DNA of 36,142 nt from an uncultured Lachnospiraceae bacterium (GCA_937916415.1 CALGGH010000270.1:1-36142); one strand, 5' to 3'. Shown: positions 8,434 through 15,746, numbered from the stretch's first letter. Numbers and translations are program-made. The notes: generated by a model not told the origin, from the letters alone.

Positions 8434-9579
8434 TCATTCTTCGATCTCAAAGAAGTCCCCGGCTTCGATGCGGCGGTCGATCTCCACGACTGCCTTTTCA
8501 TATTCATCCTGCCAGTTGGCATAAGCAGCATCCCATGACTCATCGGCCGCATCGTCCGCCAGATGATCCGGCAGGTCGTAATGATCGCGCAGGTATTCAC
8601 CCAGGAAGATGGTGCATTTACGAGCACCGATCGCATTGGTGTGTATGCCGTAATCACTGAAGTCCCTGGAGAAGTCCATTCCTATCTCGTCATAGTGATG
8701 ATTCATGTCAAGCCAGTCATATCCGCGTGACTCAACAATGTTTTTGATCGTCTCAAACTTGCCCGCATCCTCCGGCGGCATGTCGTATGGCGCCAGGTAA
8801 AAGAGGGCGTCCGCTTCCTGCCGATCCAGCTCATCCAGCAGGTCGTAAAGTGCCTTTGCCTGATATGGATCCAATTCTGCCGGAGCCGGGTCGGTCATGA
8901 TCGAAGGCGTATCGACAGGTCCAACCTTGTCCGTGATCTTGTATCCCTTGTAAGGATCTTTTTTGACGTAGGTCAGGCTGGTGACCTGATCGAGGTTGAT
9001 GAGGCTGATCCAATTGGAATGATACTTGAATATGTCAAAGTAATACGTATACTTCTTGCCGTCCTCACTGTTGACGTCCCGGTGGACCATGGCATTTATG
9101 CAGGCGATGCGGTTGAAGGAATATTTCATGTTGTCAGTGACTTCACGGGTGTATCCCATGTTGATGGTCAGGCTTTCTTCGGTGCCGGTATACATTCTCA
9201 TCTCGAACATGTACAGCTGAGGAGACTGCGTCTTGTCGGCTTCCCTCACGAGATATTTGCCGGCCATGGGCCTCTGCACGTTGCTGGCCAGGGGATAAGC
9301 CTTGATGCCGTATTCTCCGTATAATTCCGGCATGACGCAGCTGGAATAAGTGGGGCTGGAGCCTATCATGATCACGTCCAGACTGTTTCGCGGCTCCGCA
9401 TAGAAACCCATGAAACGGTTTTTGGTATCACCGCTCGGTCGCATCATGTAGGTGATCATGGTCAGCAGGATCACGAAGATCACGACAAACGTGACCGGTC
9501 CGAGACATGCCTTAATTATGCTTTTGTTTCCTGTGCTGACGTCTTTTGCGTTCATCTTAATCTGTTTTCGGCGTATCAT
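8434..9579 (-). CDS. Membrane-anchored SGNH-like protein, partner of the MBOAT
   Basis: A 381-residue protein with one N-terminal membrane helix (about 27-46) and an outside domain. DVIMIGSSPTYSS at about 68-80 places a Ser in a GSS motif as in DltD and related SGNH proteins. DYGIHTNAIGARK near residue 340 supplies the late Asp/His pair. The C-terminal 45 residues are acidic and helical. The gene lies 43 bp downstream of the MBOAT gene on the same strand, the pairing seen for DltB-DltD and for AlgI with AlgJ/AlgX. I infer it receives or hands over the acyl group outside the cell. The start is uncertain: ATG at 9579 or 9555, neither with a clear SD. A 12-codon frame starting MKRSPYD overlaps this start region. 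Confidence 0.78.
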   Translation of the reverse strand: MIRRKQIKMNAKDVSTGNKSIIKACLGPVTFVVIFVILLTMITYMMRPSGDTKNRFMGFYAEPRNSLDVIMIGSSPTYSSCVMPELYGEYGIKAYPLASNVQRPMAGKYLVREADKTQSPQLYMFEMRMYTGTEESLTINMGYTREVTDNMKYSFNRIACINAMVHRDVNSEDGKKYTYYFDIFKYHSNWISLINLDQVTSLTYVKKDPYKGYKITDKVGPVDTPSIMTDPAPAELDPYQAKALYDLLDELDRQEADALFYLAPYDMPPEDAGKFETIKNIVESRGYDWLDMNHHYDEIGMDFSRDFSDYGIHTNAIGARKCTIFLGEYLRDHYDLPDHLADDAADESWDAAYANWQDEYEKAVVEIDRRIEAGDFFEIEE

Positions 9580-9622
9580 ACGGAGAACGTTTCATTTCTT
9601 CACCCTGCCCAATTCGTGACCT

Positions 9623-11158
9623 CTAAAATCCCTGGTATATAAACTCTGCGGAACTGTATTCGGGACCGTAATTCGCAGTCAGTATGACGAAGAACAGGAA
9701 GGCCATCCAGAGAGCATATCTGAATGCGATATTGTGACGCGCGATCCTGTCGCGTACGTCGGTTCCCGTTTTTGCTTTTATTATGCTTATCACAAGCATG
9801 ACCAATATTCCAAATGTCATTATGCCGAGGTCTATGTAGTTGAGGCTCAGTATGGTAGAGTCTGAGACGGCCCTTATGCCGCGTTCGGACATGCCTTCCA
9901 GCAGATTCCTGACGAGCCATGGCATTATGGTTTCTGAACCGAGATTCCTAAATCCGCTTTTGAGCATCTTAAAGGCAGCAGGCACAGAGGCTGATCGAAA
10001 GAAGGCATTTCCCAGATTGACCAACAGAAAAGTGCGCACTACGCGGACGCACTTAAGCCACGTACTGTCTGGATCAACCTTCATGCGATTCCAAAGCCTG
10101 GCGAAAGGATCCTTGAAGGATTCCTCCAGCACTATGAATAACCAGTGGAGAAGGCCGGAGCCCAATACGTAGGTAAGCTTTCCGCCGTGCCATAATCCGA
10201 CAGTCAGCCATAGCACGAACATGGCTGCGAATGTGGAAAGCTGCTTGCCGCTTTTTTTGCCAAGCCGGTTTTTGAGGGTGGTTTGAAGACCTGCGAAAGC
10301 CTTGGTCCTCAACACCGGATAAAATACGTATTCCCGAAACCACGCTCCCAGCGTTACGTGCCACCGGCGCCAGTACTCGGATACCGTGGGAGCCCAAAAA
10401 GGTAATTTGAAATTTTCGGGCAAAGTAATGCCAAGACACTGTGATATTCCCAGCACTATGTCCATTAGCCCGGAAAAATCCGAATAAAGCTGGATCGTGA
10501 AAAGCAGGATGGCCCAAAAGACGTTTCTGCCGGAAAAAGTATTGGGGTCAGCAAACATTACCGAAACGACGTCATTCAGGCGGTCCGCGATCACGAGCTT
10601 CTTAAAGAATCCCCAGAGCATCCGCTGAAATCCATAGGTCAGTTCCTTGAGATCAAACTCATGCCTGTCATAAAAAGTTTTGGAGATCTCACGGTATTGC
10701 ATGATGGGACCTGACACGAGGGCGGGAAAATACATGCCGAACGCAAGCAGCTTAAGCATGTTTCCCTGCGGTTCGGTTATCCCATTATATACGTCAGTGA
10801 CGTAACCGATCAGCGTAAAGGTGTAATATGACAGTCCCAGCGGGATCAGCAGCTCCGAAACATTGATGAACCTGAGGTATTTGAGCGTGATGAGGACAGC
10901 CAGCAACAGGATGATCGTGATGATCAGGGCTGCCTTTTTCTTTTTTGGCTCCTCATTCTCCGTAATGAATCGCGTGGACGCATAACATATCACAATGCTC
11001 ATGACCGGATACAATATCAGAACCGGATGTCCGCTCAGGAGATAATATGCTATACTACTAACGAGAATGACGCCCCACTGGCATTTGCCTGGGACGAGAT
11101 AATAAATGACCAATATGACTGCAAACGCGCAGAGAAAATAAAAATCGGTGAGGTTCAT
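9623..11158 (-). CDS. MBOAT acyltransferase, AlgI/DltB family
   Basis: A 511-residue polytopic protein. Family landmarks are RRWHVTLGAWFREY at 264-277, the invariant His in GLWHGG at about 324, and a second His about 14 residues on in LLHW. The N-terminus fits AlgI-like proteins, so ATG at 11158 is well placed although its SD is weak. Members take an acyl group from a cytoplasmic donor and pass it across the membrane to a polymer: acetate for AlgI/PatA, D-alanine from DltC for DltB. A carrier protein and its loader are encoded 500 bp away, so a carrier-bound donor is plausible here. The start codon lies only 6 bp from the divergent VOC gene start, so its promoter must sit inside that gene. 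Confidence 0.92.
   Translation of the reverse strand: MNLTDFYFLCAFAVILVIYYLVPGKCQWGVILVSSIAYYLLSGHPVLILYPVMSIVICYASTRFITENEEPKKKKAALIITIILLLAVLITLKYLRFINVSELLIPLGLSYYTFTLIGYVTDVYNGITEPQGNMLKLLAFGMYFPALVSGPIMQYREISKTFYDRHEFDLKELTYGFQRMLWGFFKKLVIADRLNDVVSVMFADPNTFSGRNVFWAILLFTIQLYSDFSGLMDIVLGISQCLGITLPENFKLPFWAPTVSEYWRRWHVTLGAWFREYVFYPVLRTKAFAGLQTTLKNRLGKKSGKQLSTFAAMFVLWLTVGLWHGGKLTYVLGSGLLHWLFIVLEESFKDPFARLWNRMKVDPDSTWLKCVRVVRTFLLVNLGNAFFRSASVPAAFKMLKSGFRNLGSETIMPWLVRNLLEGMSERGIRAVSDSTILSLNYIDLGIMTFGILVMLVISIIKAKTGTDVRDRIARHNIAFRYALWMAFLFFVILTANYGPEYSSAEFIYQGF
11028..11056 (+). promoter_or_regulatory. Candidate extended -10 promoter for the VOC gene, inside the MBOAT gene
   Basis: TGCTATACT at 11048-11056 matches an extended -10 (TG, one base, then TATACT). 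The -35 position 17 bp upstream is poor (TGTCCG at 11028-11033). Any promoter for the VOC gene must lie within the MBOAT coding region because the two starts are 6 bp apart. A transcript from here would be antisense to the first 95 bp or so of the MBOAT gene. Confidence 0.35.
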
Positions 11159-11164
11159 ACGTCT

Positions 11165-11572
11165 ATGTCACTTAAGGTTCACCATGTCGGATATCTGGTA
11201 AAAAACATCGACAAGGCCGCAGCTCAGTTTGAGACGCTCGGCTATACCATTATAAATGAAAAATGCCGTGATGACTACCGCAAGGTAGACATTATATTCA
11301 TGGAGAAGGATGGTTACGAGATAGAGCTGGTAAGCCCCTTTTCTGATGATTCGGTCGTGTCGGGGCTGATGAGCAGGTTCAAGAACAGCCCGTATCATAT
11401 CTGCTATGAAGCAGATGACCTGGAAAAAGCATCCGCTGAGCTGACGGCCAATGGCTTTACGGCCATTGACGTGCCCACGACCGCACCGGCCATCGACGGC
11501 CGCAGGGTTCAGTTTTTGATGGGCAGGTTTGCGGGCATGATTGAGCTTCTCGAAAAAAATGACATGCCTTAA
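11165..11572 (+). CDS. VOC-superfamily protein, methylmalonyl-CoA-epimerase-like
   Basis: A 135-residue protein with two beta-alpha-beta-beta-beta modules. The four usual metal positions are kept: His7 in HHVGY, Glu54 in IELVSP, His78 in YHICYE and Glu127 in MIELLE. That pattern fits methylmalonyl-CoA epimerase and glyoxalase relatives, so it looks like an active metal enzyme. ATG at 11165 is chosen because family homology starts there; GGTGAGG at about 11147-11153 could serve as the SD. A longer in-frame start at 11027 would overlap the MBOAT gene and adds no family-like sequence. It is the only plus-strand gene in a minus-strand block with FkbH-like and carrier-protein genes, so a role in tailoring the carrier-bound acyl group is possible but unproven. 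Confidence 0.8.
   Translation: MSLKVHHVGYLVKNIDKAAAQFETLGYTIINEKCRDDYRKVDIIFMEKDGYEIELVSPFSDDSVVSGLMSRFKNSPYHICYEADDLEKASAELTANGFTAIDVPTTAPAIDGRRVQFLMGRFAGMIELLEKNDMP
11249..11277 (-). promoter_or_regulatory. Candidate promoter for the MBOAT-SGNH unit, inside the VOC gene
   Basis: On the minus strand TAGTCA (11277-11272, four of six to TTGACA) is followed after exactly 17 bp by a perfect TATAAT (11254-11249). Transcription would start near 11242 and give a leader of about 85 nt before the MBOAT start at 11158. The leader would be antisense to the 5' part of the VOC gene. Confidence 0.45.
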
Positions 11573-11587
11573 CAGGGCATGCCATTT
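11553..11587 (-). terminator. Intrinsic terminator for the FkbH-ACP transcript, overlapping the VOC stop codon
   Basis: The arms AAATGACATGCC (11557-11568) and GGCATGCCATTT (11576-11587) pair over 12 positions with one mismatch and a 7-nt loop. On the minus strand the hairpin is followed by a run of seven T (plus-strand A run at 11553-11559), so it reads as a Rho-independent terminator about 60 bp after the ACP stop. The VOC stop codon TAA (11570-11572) lies in the loop. On the plus strand there is no T run after the hairpin. Confidence 0.75.
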
Positions 11588-11648
11588 GAAACAACGTCCT
11601 AAACCGTGATGGACCCGGCTCTCATGGGAGGGATGCCAGGTCAGGCCG

Positions 11649-11891
11649 TCATTTGATCGCTGCTTCGATGATGTTTACCATTTCGCCTACGTTCTTCATG
11701 GTCACGATCTGCCCCATGTTGAACTTGATGCCAAACTGCTGCTCTACGGCGGCGATCAGGTTGATGTGCTCAAGAGAATCCCAGTCTTCGACGTCATCTG
11801 AAGTGGTCTCGTCATTTACCGTGATGGATTCGTCATCAAACACGTCCCTGAATACGTCGTTTAAGTCAGCATAGATTTCTTCTCTGGTCAT
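11649..11891 (-). CDS. Acyl carrier protein
   Basis: An 80-residue acidic protein of the ACP/PCP fold with the phosphopantetheine motif DSLEHI, Ser39 counted from this start (Ser45 from the longer one). An in-frame ATG at 11909 overlaps the FkbH stop (ATGA) but has no SD. I prefer ATG at 11891, which has AGGAG 6 nt upstream. The gene directly follows the FkbH-like gene, and FkbH proteins load a glycerate-derived group onto just such a carrier. By analogy to DltC it would then present the group to the membrane acyltransferase. It is too small and isolated to be the fatty-acid ACP of a fab operon; no fab genes are near. Confidence 0.9.
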   Translation of the reverse strand: MTREEIYADLNDVFRDVFDDESITVNDETTSDDVEDWDSLEHINLIAAVEQQFGIKFNMGQIVTMKNVGEMVNIIEAAIK

Positions 11892-11905
11892 GTCTTTCTC
11901 CTTTG

Positions 11906-13717
11906 TCATACTTTGATAACTGTGTTAAGCGGTTCTCTTTGAATTGATACGTCCAGCTCCCAGATTGTTGATCCTTCGGGAGCGTCCAAATGATCTGCAG
12001 GCCATTCGGTGCAGCCTTCCAGGAGGGTGAATCCCATTGTTTTATAGAATTCCCTTACCATGCCGTTCTTGGCGGTGGGATAATAGTATCCTCTTATGCG
12101 GGTCATGCCTGCGTCGCGTGCCTTACCGATGATCGCGTCCAGCATGGCGTATTCCATGTCACGTTTTAGCACCCTGCAGCTCATGAGCCACAGATCCATG
12201 TGCAGGATGCCATGCTCCGCATCCTTATGTCCGATCAGCAGTGACACGATTCCGTTGTCTCCGAACCTGTCGGAAAGCTGTCCGTACAGCGTGACGTAAT
12301 CCTCAGAATCGGCAAATCTCTTTACGTCAGCCTCACTGCATCTGAGAGTGGTCAGGTTGAACTGATTGGACTTACCCGTAAGCTGCGATATTCGCCCGTA
12401 ATACGTCGGCTCAAAGGGAGCGATCACGGCGCTCATCTCCAGGCTCATCAGATAATCATGATAATCGGCGTAGGAGCTCTGCGCATGGGCACGCTCGGCA
12501 TTTGCCTTGTACATGGAGTTACGCTTGCGGTCATCATCGGAGAGGCCGATCACCTCGAAATATCCGTTTTTGTCAATGCGGCGTACGTATTCCTCGGGCT
12601 TGCCGATGTCAGGGACTGCGGCTCCGGGAACCTGATCCGCCACGATCATGCGTTCCGCGGGATTGTCATCCACAAATACGAATGCGTCAGGCATGATGTT
12701 GATGGAAGAGGCGATGTCGACAAGGTTTCTGTCCTTGGGTTCCCAATTGGCCCGGATCTCTATGAAATCATCCGGACGCAGGATTCCTGAAGGGTGATTC
12801 AGTCCCGCAAGGGCATTTGCCTCTTCGTTCTTGGAATCGACGTTGAGCAGCACGCCTATGGCCTTTTGCTTTTTTAGGTATTCCTGAAACTCGGCATAGG
12901 TTTCCGCCACGGCCGTTTCCTGCCCTATCTCGAGGCCTTCGGGTCCGTCGTCACCGACTATTCCGCCCCACAGGGTGTTGTCCAGGTCCAGGGCGAAGGC
13001 TTTTTTGTTAAGCCCCCAGATGGCCTTGCATATATGGGACAGGCTGAATGCGAATTCGGGAATTGCCTGCATCGAGCACATGTATTTGTACATGTTCCAG
13101 AATGCGGGATCGGACCACCTGTCCAAACCATAAGAGGCGGACAGGTAGTTTACGTCATGTACGTAAAACCCGACATGGCTCAGGCCGTAGTCGGCCAATT
13201 TGAGATTAAGGCGGTTCACGAACCTGACCGTGCCTGAAGGATCCACGGCTTCATGGTTGCCCATTACGCGATAGTATGGGTACTCAAAGTTGTTCTGAAT
13301 GATCGGGCACCTGTATTTGCCGGCCAGATGTTCCCACATGGCCTCAAGGCGGCCAAATTCGGCATCCAGCAGTGCCTCGGCCTCTTCCATGGAAGCACCC
13401 GGAGAAGGCAGGTTCTCTATGTTTCGGTATCCTGTGTGCACGTAAATCAGGTCCGGAGCGAATGAGACAAGCTCATCGGGATCGAACATCGCATCCTGAT
13501 AGTACTGGGCATATTCCGACTCATAAAAGCTGGGCTCGATGCCATAGTTTAACAAAAAAAGCTCCAGGATCCTAATGTAATCATGAGTGGTGGATCCGCC
13601 GAGAACCGCTATTTTCTTGGGGGTCCGTTTTGCTCCGTCAGCCAGCAGCTCTCGTTTTATTGCCTTTGATTTTTTGAGTACGTATTCTCCGTCAAAAGGG
13701 TATTCCAGACTGTTCAT
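11906..13717 (-). CDS. FkbH-like HAD-IIIC enzyme (glyceryl-ACP loader)
   Basis: A 603-residue, three-part protein. Residues about 34-230 look like an SGNH-type fold (IAVLGGST; YVHTGYRN). Residues 240-370 are a HAD-IIIC domain with the nucleophile motif ALDLDNTLWGG (Asp244, Asp246), NVDSKN near 292-297, EPKDRN near 326-331 and FVFVDDNP at 347-353. A GNAT-like domain follows (LTGKSNQFNLTT, then RFGDNGIVSLLIG). Characterised FkbH proteins take 1,3-bisphosphoglycerate, remove phosphate and load a glyceryl group onto an ACP. The long form with all three parts fits polysaccharide loci. The stop overlaps the in-frame ACP ATG. The start lies 7 bp from a duplicated promoter-like element; the nearest minus-strand -10-like sequence is so close that a very short leader is possible. 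Confidence 0.88.
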   Translation of the reverse strand: MNSLEYPFDGEYVLKKSKAIKRELLADGAKRTPKKIAVLGGSTTHDYIRILELFLLNYGIEPSFYESEYAQYYQDAMFDPDELVSFAPDLIYVHTGYRNIENLPSPGASMEEAEALLDAEFGRLEAMWEHLAGKYRCPIIQNNFEYPYYRVMGNHEAVDPSGTVRFVNRLNLKLADYGLSHVGFYVHDVNYLSASYGLDRWSDPAFWNMYKYMCSMQAIPEFAFSLSHICKAIWGLNKKAFALDLDNTLWGGIVGDDGPEGLEIGQETAVAETYAEFQEYLKKQKAIGVLLNVDSKNEEANALAGLNHPSGILRPDDFIEIRANWEPKDRNLVDIASSINIMPDAFVFVDDNPAERMIVADQVPGAAVPDIGKPEEYVRRIDKNGYFEVIGLSDDDRKRNSMYKANAERAHAQSSYADYHDYLMSLEMSAVIAPFEPTYYGRISQLTGKSNQFNLTTLRCSEADVKRFADSEDYVTLYGQLSDRFGDNGIVSLLIGHKDAEHGILHMDLWLMSCRVLKRDMEYAMLDAIIGKARDAGMTRIRGYYYPTAKNGMVREFYKTMGFTLLEGCTEWPADHLDAPEGSTIWELDVSIQREPLNTVIKV

Positions 13718-13723
13718 GTTGTA

Positions 13724-13755
13724 ATTTTAGCATACCTGGTGTTAGAATTACAATT
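13724..13755. promoter_or_regulatory. Duplicated 32-bp regulatory element, copy A (divergent gap)
   Basis: The block ATTTTAGCATA, 4 bases, GTGTTA, one base, AATTACAATT occurs here and again at 15598-15629, 28 of 32 bases identical. It contains TACAAT (five of six to TATAAT) reading towards the plus-strand gene at 13789. On the minus strand TTGTAA and TAAAAT are spaced 18 bp, reading towards the FkbH gene. It could be a promoter, a regulator site, or both. Confidence 0.5.
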
Positions 13756-13788
13756 GACTTGAGTCCGGAAGAAACCGGATATGATAAT

Positions 13789-15501
13789 ATGATTGAAGTT
13801 TTGTTAGGCATATCCTACATTTTTATATTCTGTTTGTGCATTGGCATGCTTGCTTATAAGATCGGTGGCAGATTCCTGGAACTGCCGCAACCGGGCGTTA
13901 CCGGACTGGTTGTTGCCGGAGCAATTACCATTACCGTGATGACCGGTTGGTTCAGTCTGTTAATGCCCATCAGCGGTATGTTCCATGTTTTGATGCTTGT
14001 CGTGGCCGTCGTGAGCGCGGCATGTTATCGTAAGGATCTGATGCGCTTATTTGGCGGGGTTAAACCGGATGCCACGGGAATGCTATGCATGGCTGCCGTA
14101 GCCCTTGCAGTGGCCTATGCCGCGTCGCGAGGGAGTTTTCATACGGACACGGGCATTTATCATGCTGCTGCCATCAGGCAGTACGAAGAATATGGATGCC
14201 TGAAGGGCGCGGCCAATATTCAGACTCATTATGGATATAATTCATCTTATCTGGGGTTCTGTGCTTTTTTTTCCCTGAGCTTTTTGCTTGATTCTCCGCT
14301 TCACGTTACGACAGCCTTTTTGATGGTCCTGTTTTCCGTTGACGCCTTGCTGCGTCTCAGGGATTTTAGGTCACGTTCCGTACATTGTGCTGATGCCTGC
14401 AGGATTGGTACGCTTCTGTACGTAATGATGAATTACACCGGTGCCATTTCTCCGGCAACCGATTATGGCACCATGCTCATGACGGCATATTTCCTGACCT
14501 GCTGGGCCGGACTTGCCGAGACCGATGATAATCCGGATGAGTGTGGCGTTCTTGCCATATTTGGCTTGTTTTTGACGACGATGAAACTTTCAGCCGCCAT
14601 GTGCACCATCGTTTCCGTATTCCCGATCTTTTTGTATCTGAAAAATAAAAACCATAAAAGGATTCTTTTCTTTATTTGCCTTGGCCTGATCTGCTTTGGG
14701 TTTTACCCGGTGAGGAACGTGGTTCTTTCGGGATGGCTGTTTTATCCCTTTGAGGCAATAGACTTATTTGACGTCAAATGGAAGCTGCCAAGGGAATATT
14801 CATTGCTGGACTCCAACCAGATAAAAGTCTGGGGCCGCTGCCTGTTTGACGTTGACAAGATTGACATGCCTGTTTCCGATTGGCTTCCAATATGGTGGGA
14901 AGCCCAGGAACACTATGATCAGATGCTGATGTATGGCTGTGTTTTGAGTGTTTTGCTCATCGCATTGACGTTTGCGATCCGACGGATGAGGGCAGACGTG
15001 ATGGTTCTGTACTTAACTTGTGGTGCGAACCTGGGCATTTGGTTTTTTACGGCGCCATTTGTCCGTTATGGCCTTGTTTTCCTTATGACAATCCCACTGT
15101 TGGCCCTGACGGGATTCTGTGACGCAATGAGAGACGTGGATAAGCGTTCGATCAAAGAGGGCAATTTGGCGCAAAAGCTATGCGGTGCAGCCGGTTTCGC
15201 GTTATCATTGAGCATTATGATCTGCTTTTGTGCCAGAATAGACCATTATGTAATGGATGACCTGGTTTTTATTAAACATGAGGCATCTGCGCCCTATTAT
15301 GCATGTGCTAAACCTTATGACAGTCCCCAAATGCAGGGAAGGGTAATGAATGATTCCGGCGTGACGGTATACTATTCCGTAGATGAGGAAGAAAAGAACA
15401 GCTATTACGTTTCACCGTCAACGTGTTATGGCTCAATGCTGGACCGGTGCGTGCCCATTGGTGATGACGTCAGGGATGGCTTCAAGCCGGTCAGCGACTG
15501 A
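13789..15501 (+). CDS. Large polytopic membrane protein, possible GT-C or polymerase
   Basis: A 570-residue protein with about a dozen hydrophobic segments. After the first four helices it has SFHTDTGIYHAAAIRQYEEYG and, soon after, HYGYNSSYLG. The order Asp-x-x-x-Tyr-His-x-x-x-I-R followed by an N-S-S motif is shared, from memory, with a family of bacterial exopolysaccharide-locus membrane proteins of unknown function (LIC_10190-like). A role as GT-C glycosyltransferase or polymerase is an inference. The start is ATG at 13789; a TTG at 13759 would put the start on a -35-like TTGACT. The SD is weak. The C-terminal 60 residues are outside or soluble and contain several Tyr. Confidence 0.65.
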   Translation: MIEVLLGISYIFIFCLCIGMLAYKIGGRFLELPQPGVTGLVVAGAITITVMTGWFSLLMPISGMFHVLMLVVAVVSAACYRKDLMRLFGGVKPDATGMLCMAAVALAVAYAASRGSFHTDTGIYHAAAIRQYEEYGCLKGAANIQTHYGYNSSYLGFCAFFSLSFLLDSPLHVTTAFLMVLFSVDALLRLRDFRSRSVHCADACRIGTLLYVMMNYTGAISPATDYGTMLMTAYFLTCWAGLAETDDNPDECGVLAIFGLFLTTMKLSAAMCTIVSVFPIFLYLKNKNHKRILFFICLGLICFGFYPVRNVVLSGWLFYPFEAIDLFDVKWKLPREYSLLDSNQIKVWGRCLFDVDKIDMPVSDWLPIWWEAQEHYDQMLMYGCVLSVLLIALTFAIRRMRADVMVLYLTCGANLGIWFFTAPFVRYGLVFLMTIPLLALTGFCDAMRDVDKRSIKEGNLAQKLCGAAGFALSLSIMICFCARIDHYVMDDLVFIKHEASAPYYACAKPYDSPQMQGRVMNDSGVTVYYSVDEEEKNSYYVSPSTCYGSMLDRCVPIGDDVRDGFKPVSD

Positions 15502-15505
15502 CGCC

Positions 15506-15531
15506 CGGTCAATCATCCGGATAAATGACCG
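15506..15531. repeat. Inverted repeat after the membrane-protein gene
   Basis: CGGTCA (15506-15511) and TGACCG (15526-15531) pair around a loop that itself holds the palindrome ATCCGGAT (15515-15522). It begins 5 bp after the stop. No T run follows, so it is not a standard terminator; it may protect the 3' end or bind a protein. Confidence 0.35.
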
Positions 15532-15568
15532 TTACGGATCACGCTCAGGATGACATAAAAACTTAACT

Positions 15569-15601
15569 AAATGACATTGTGTGATATTCCAACTGTCATT
15601 T
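15569..15601. repeat. Inverted repeat overlapping regulatory element copy B
   Basis: AAATGACA (15569-15576) and TGTCATTT (15594-15601) pair perfectly over 8 bp with a 17-nt loop. The right arm runs into the first bases of the duplicated element. It could be a weak terminator of the upstream gene (four T at the end of the right arm) or an operator. Copy A of the element has no such flank. Confidence 0.4.
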
Positions 15602-15629
15602 TAGCATATATCGTGTTACAATTACAATT
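15598..15629 (+). promoter_or_regulatory. Duplicated 32-bp regulatory element, copy B
   Basis: This is the second copy of the element at 13724-13755, with the same spacing between its three conserved blocks. It holds two overlapping TACAAT hexamers (15617-15622 and 15623-15628). A start of transcription near 15630-15635 would give a leader of about 115 nt before the deacetylase-like gene, with a short open frame in it. Confidence 0.5.
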
Positions 15630-15648
15630 ACGGTAAATATGGAGTTTT

Positions 15649-15702
15649 ATGCTTATTAGCCATTGGGATGCGCGGATAAACAGACCATTCGGCAGGCCGT
15701 GA
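15649..15702 (+). CDS. Possible 17-residue leader peptide
   Basis: A short frame (MLISHWDARINRPFGRP, then TGA) starts 4 nt after a clean GGAG at 15641-15644 and lies just downstream of the candidate promoter at 15598-15629. It ends 44 bp before the start of the deacetylase-like gene. Its SD is as good as those of real genes in this window. It has no repeated residue that would suggest classical attenuation. It may be a translated leader, or only a chance frame behind a chance GGAG. Confidence 0.35.
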   Translation: MLISHWDARINRPFGRP

Positions 15703-15746
15703 CTGTGCGTCAGGCTCCTTTGGATGGTTTGGGATGGAGCAACGTA

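Noticed and set aside
9543..9594. 12-codon frame (MKRSPYD...) as a leader peptide of the SGNH gene
   Set aside because: It overlaps the SGNH start, has only a distant GGTGAAG as SD, and could be chance; noted in the gene entry instead.
11027..11164. Upstream extension of the VOC protein to 11027
   Set aside because: It would overlap the MBOAT coding start, adds 46 residues unlike the family, and the fold begins right at ATG 11165.
15663..15746. TTG start at 15663 for the deacetylase-like gene
   Set aside because: No SD is near it, and ATG 15747 has GGAG 7 nt upstream and starts at the family-like sequence.
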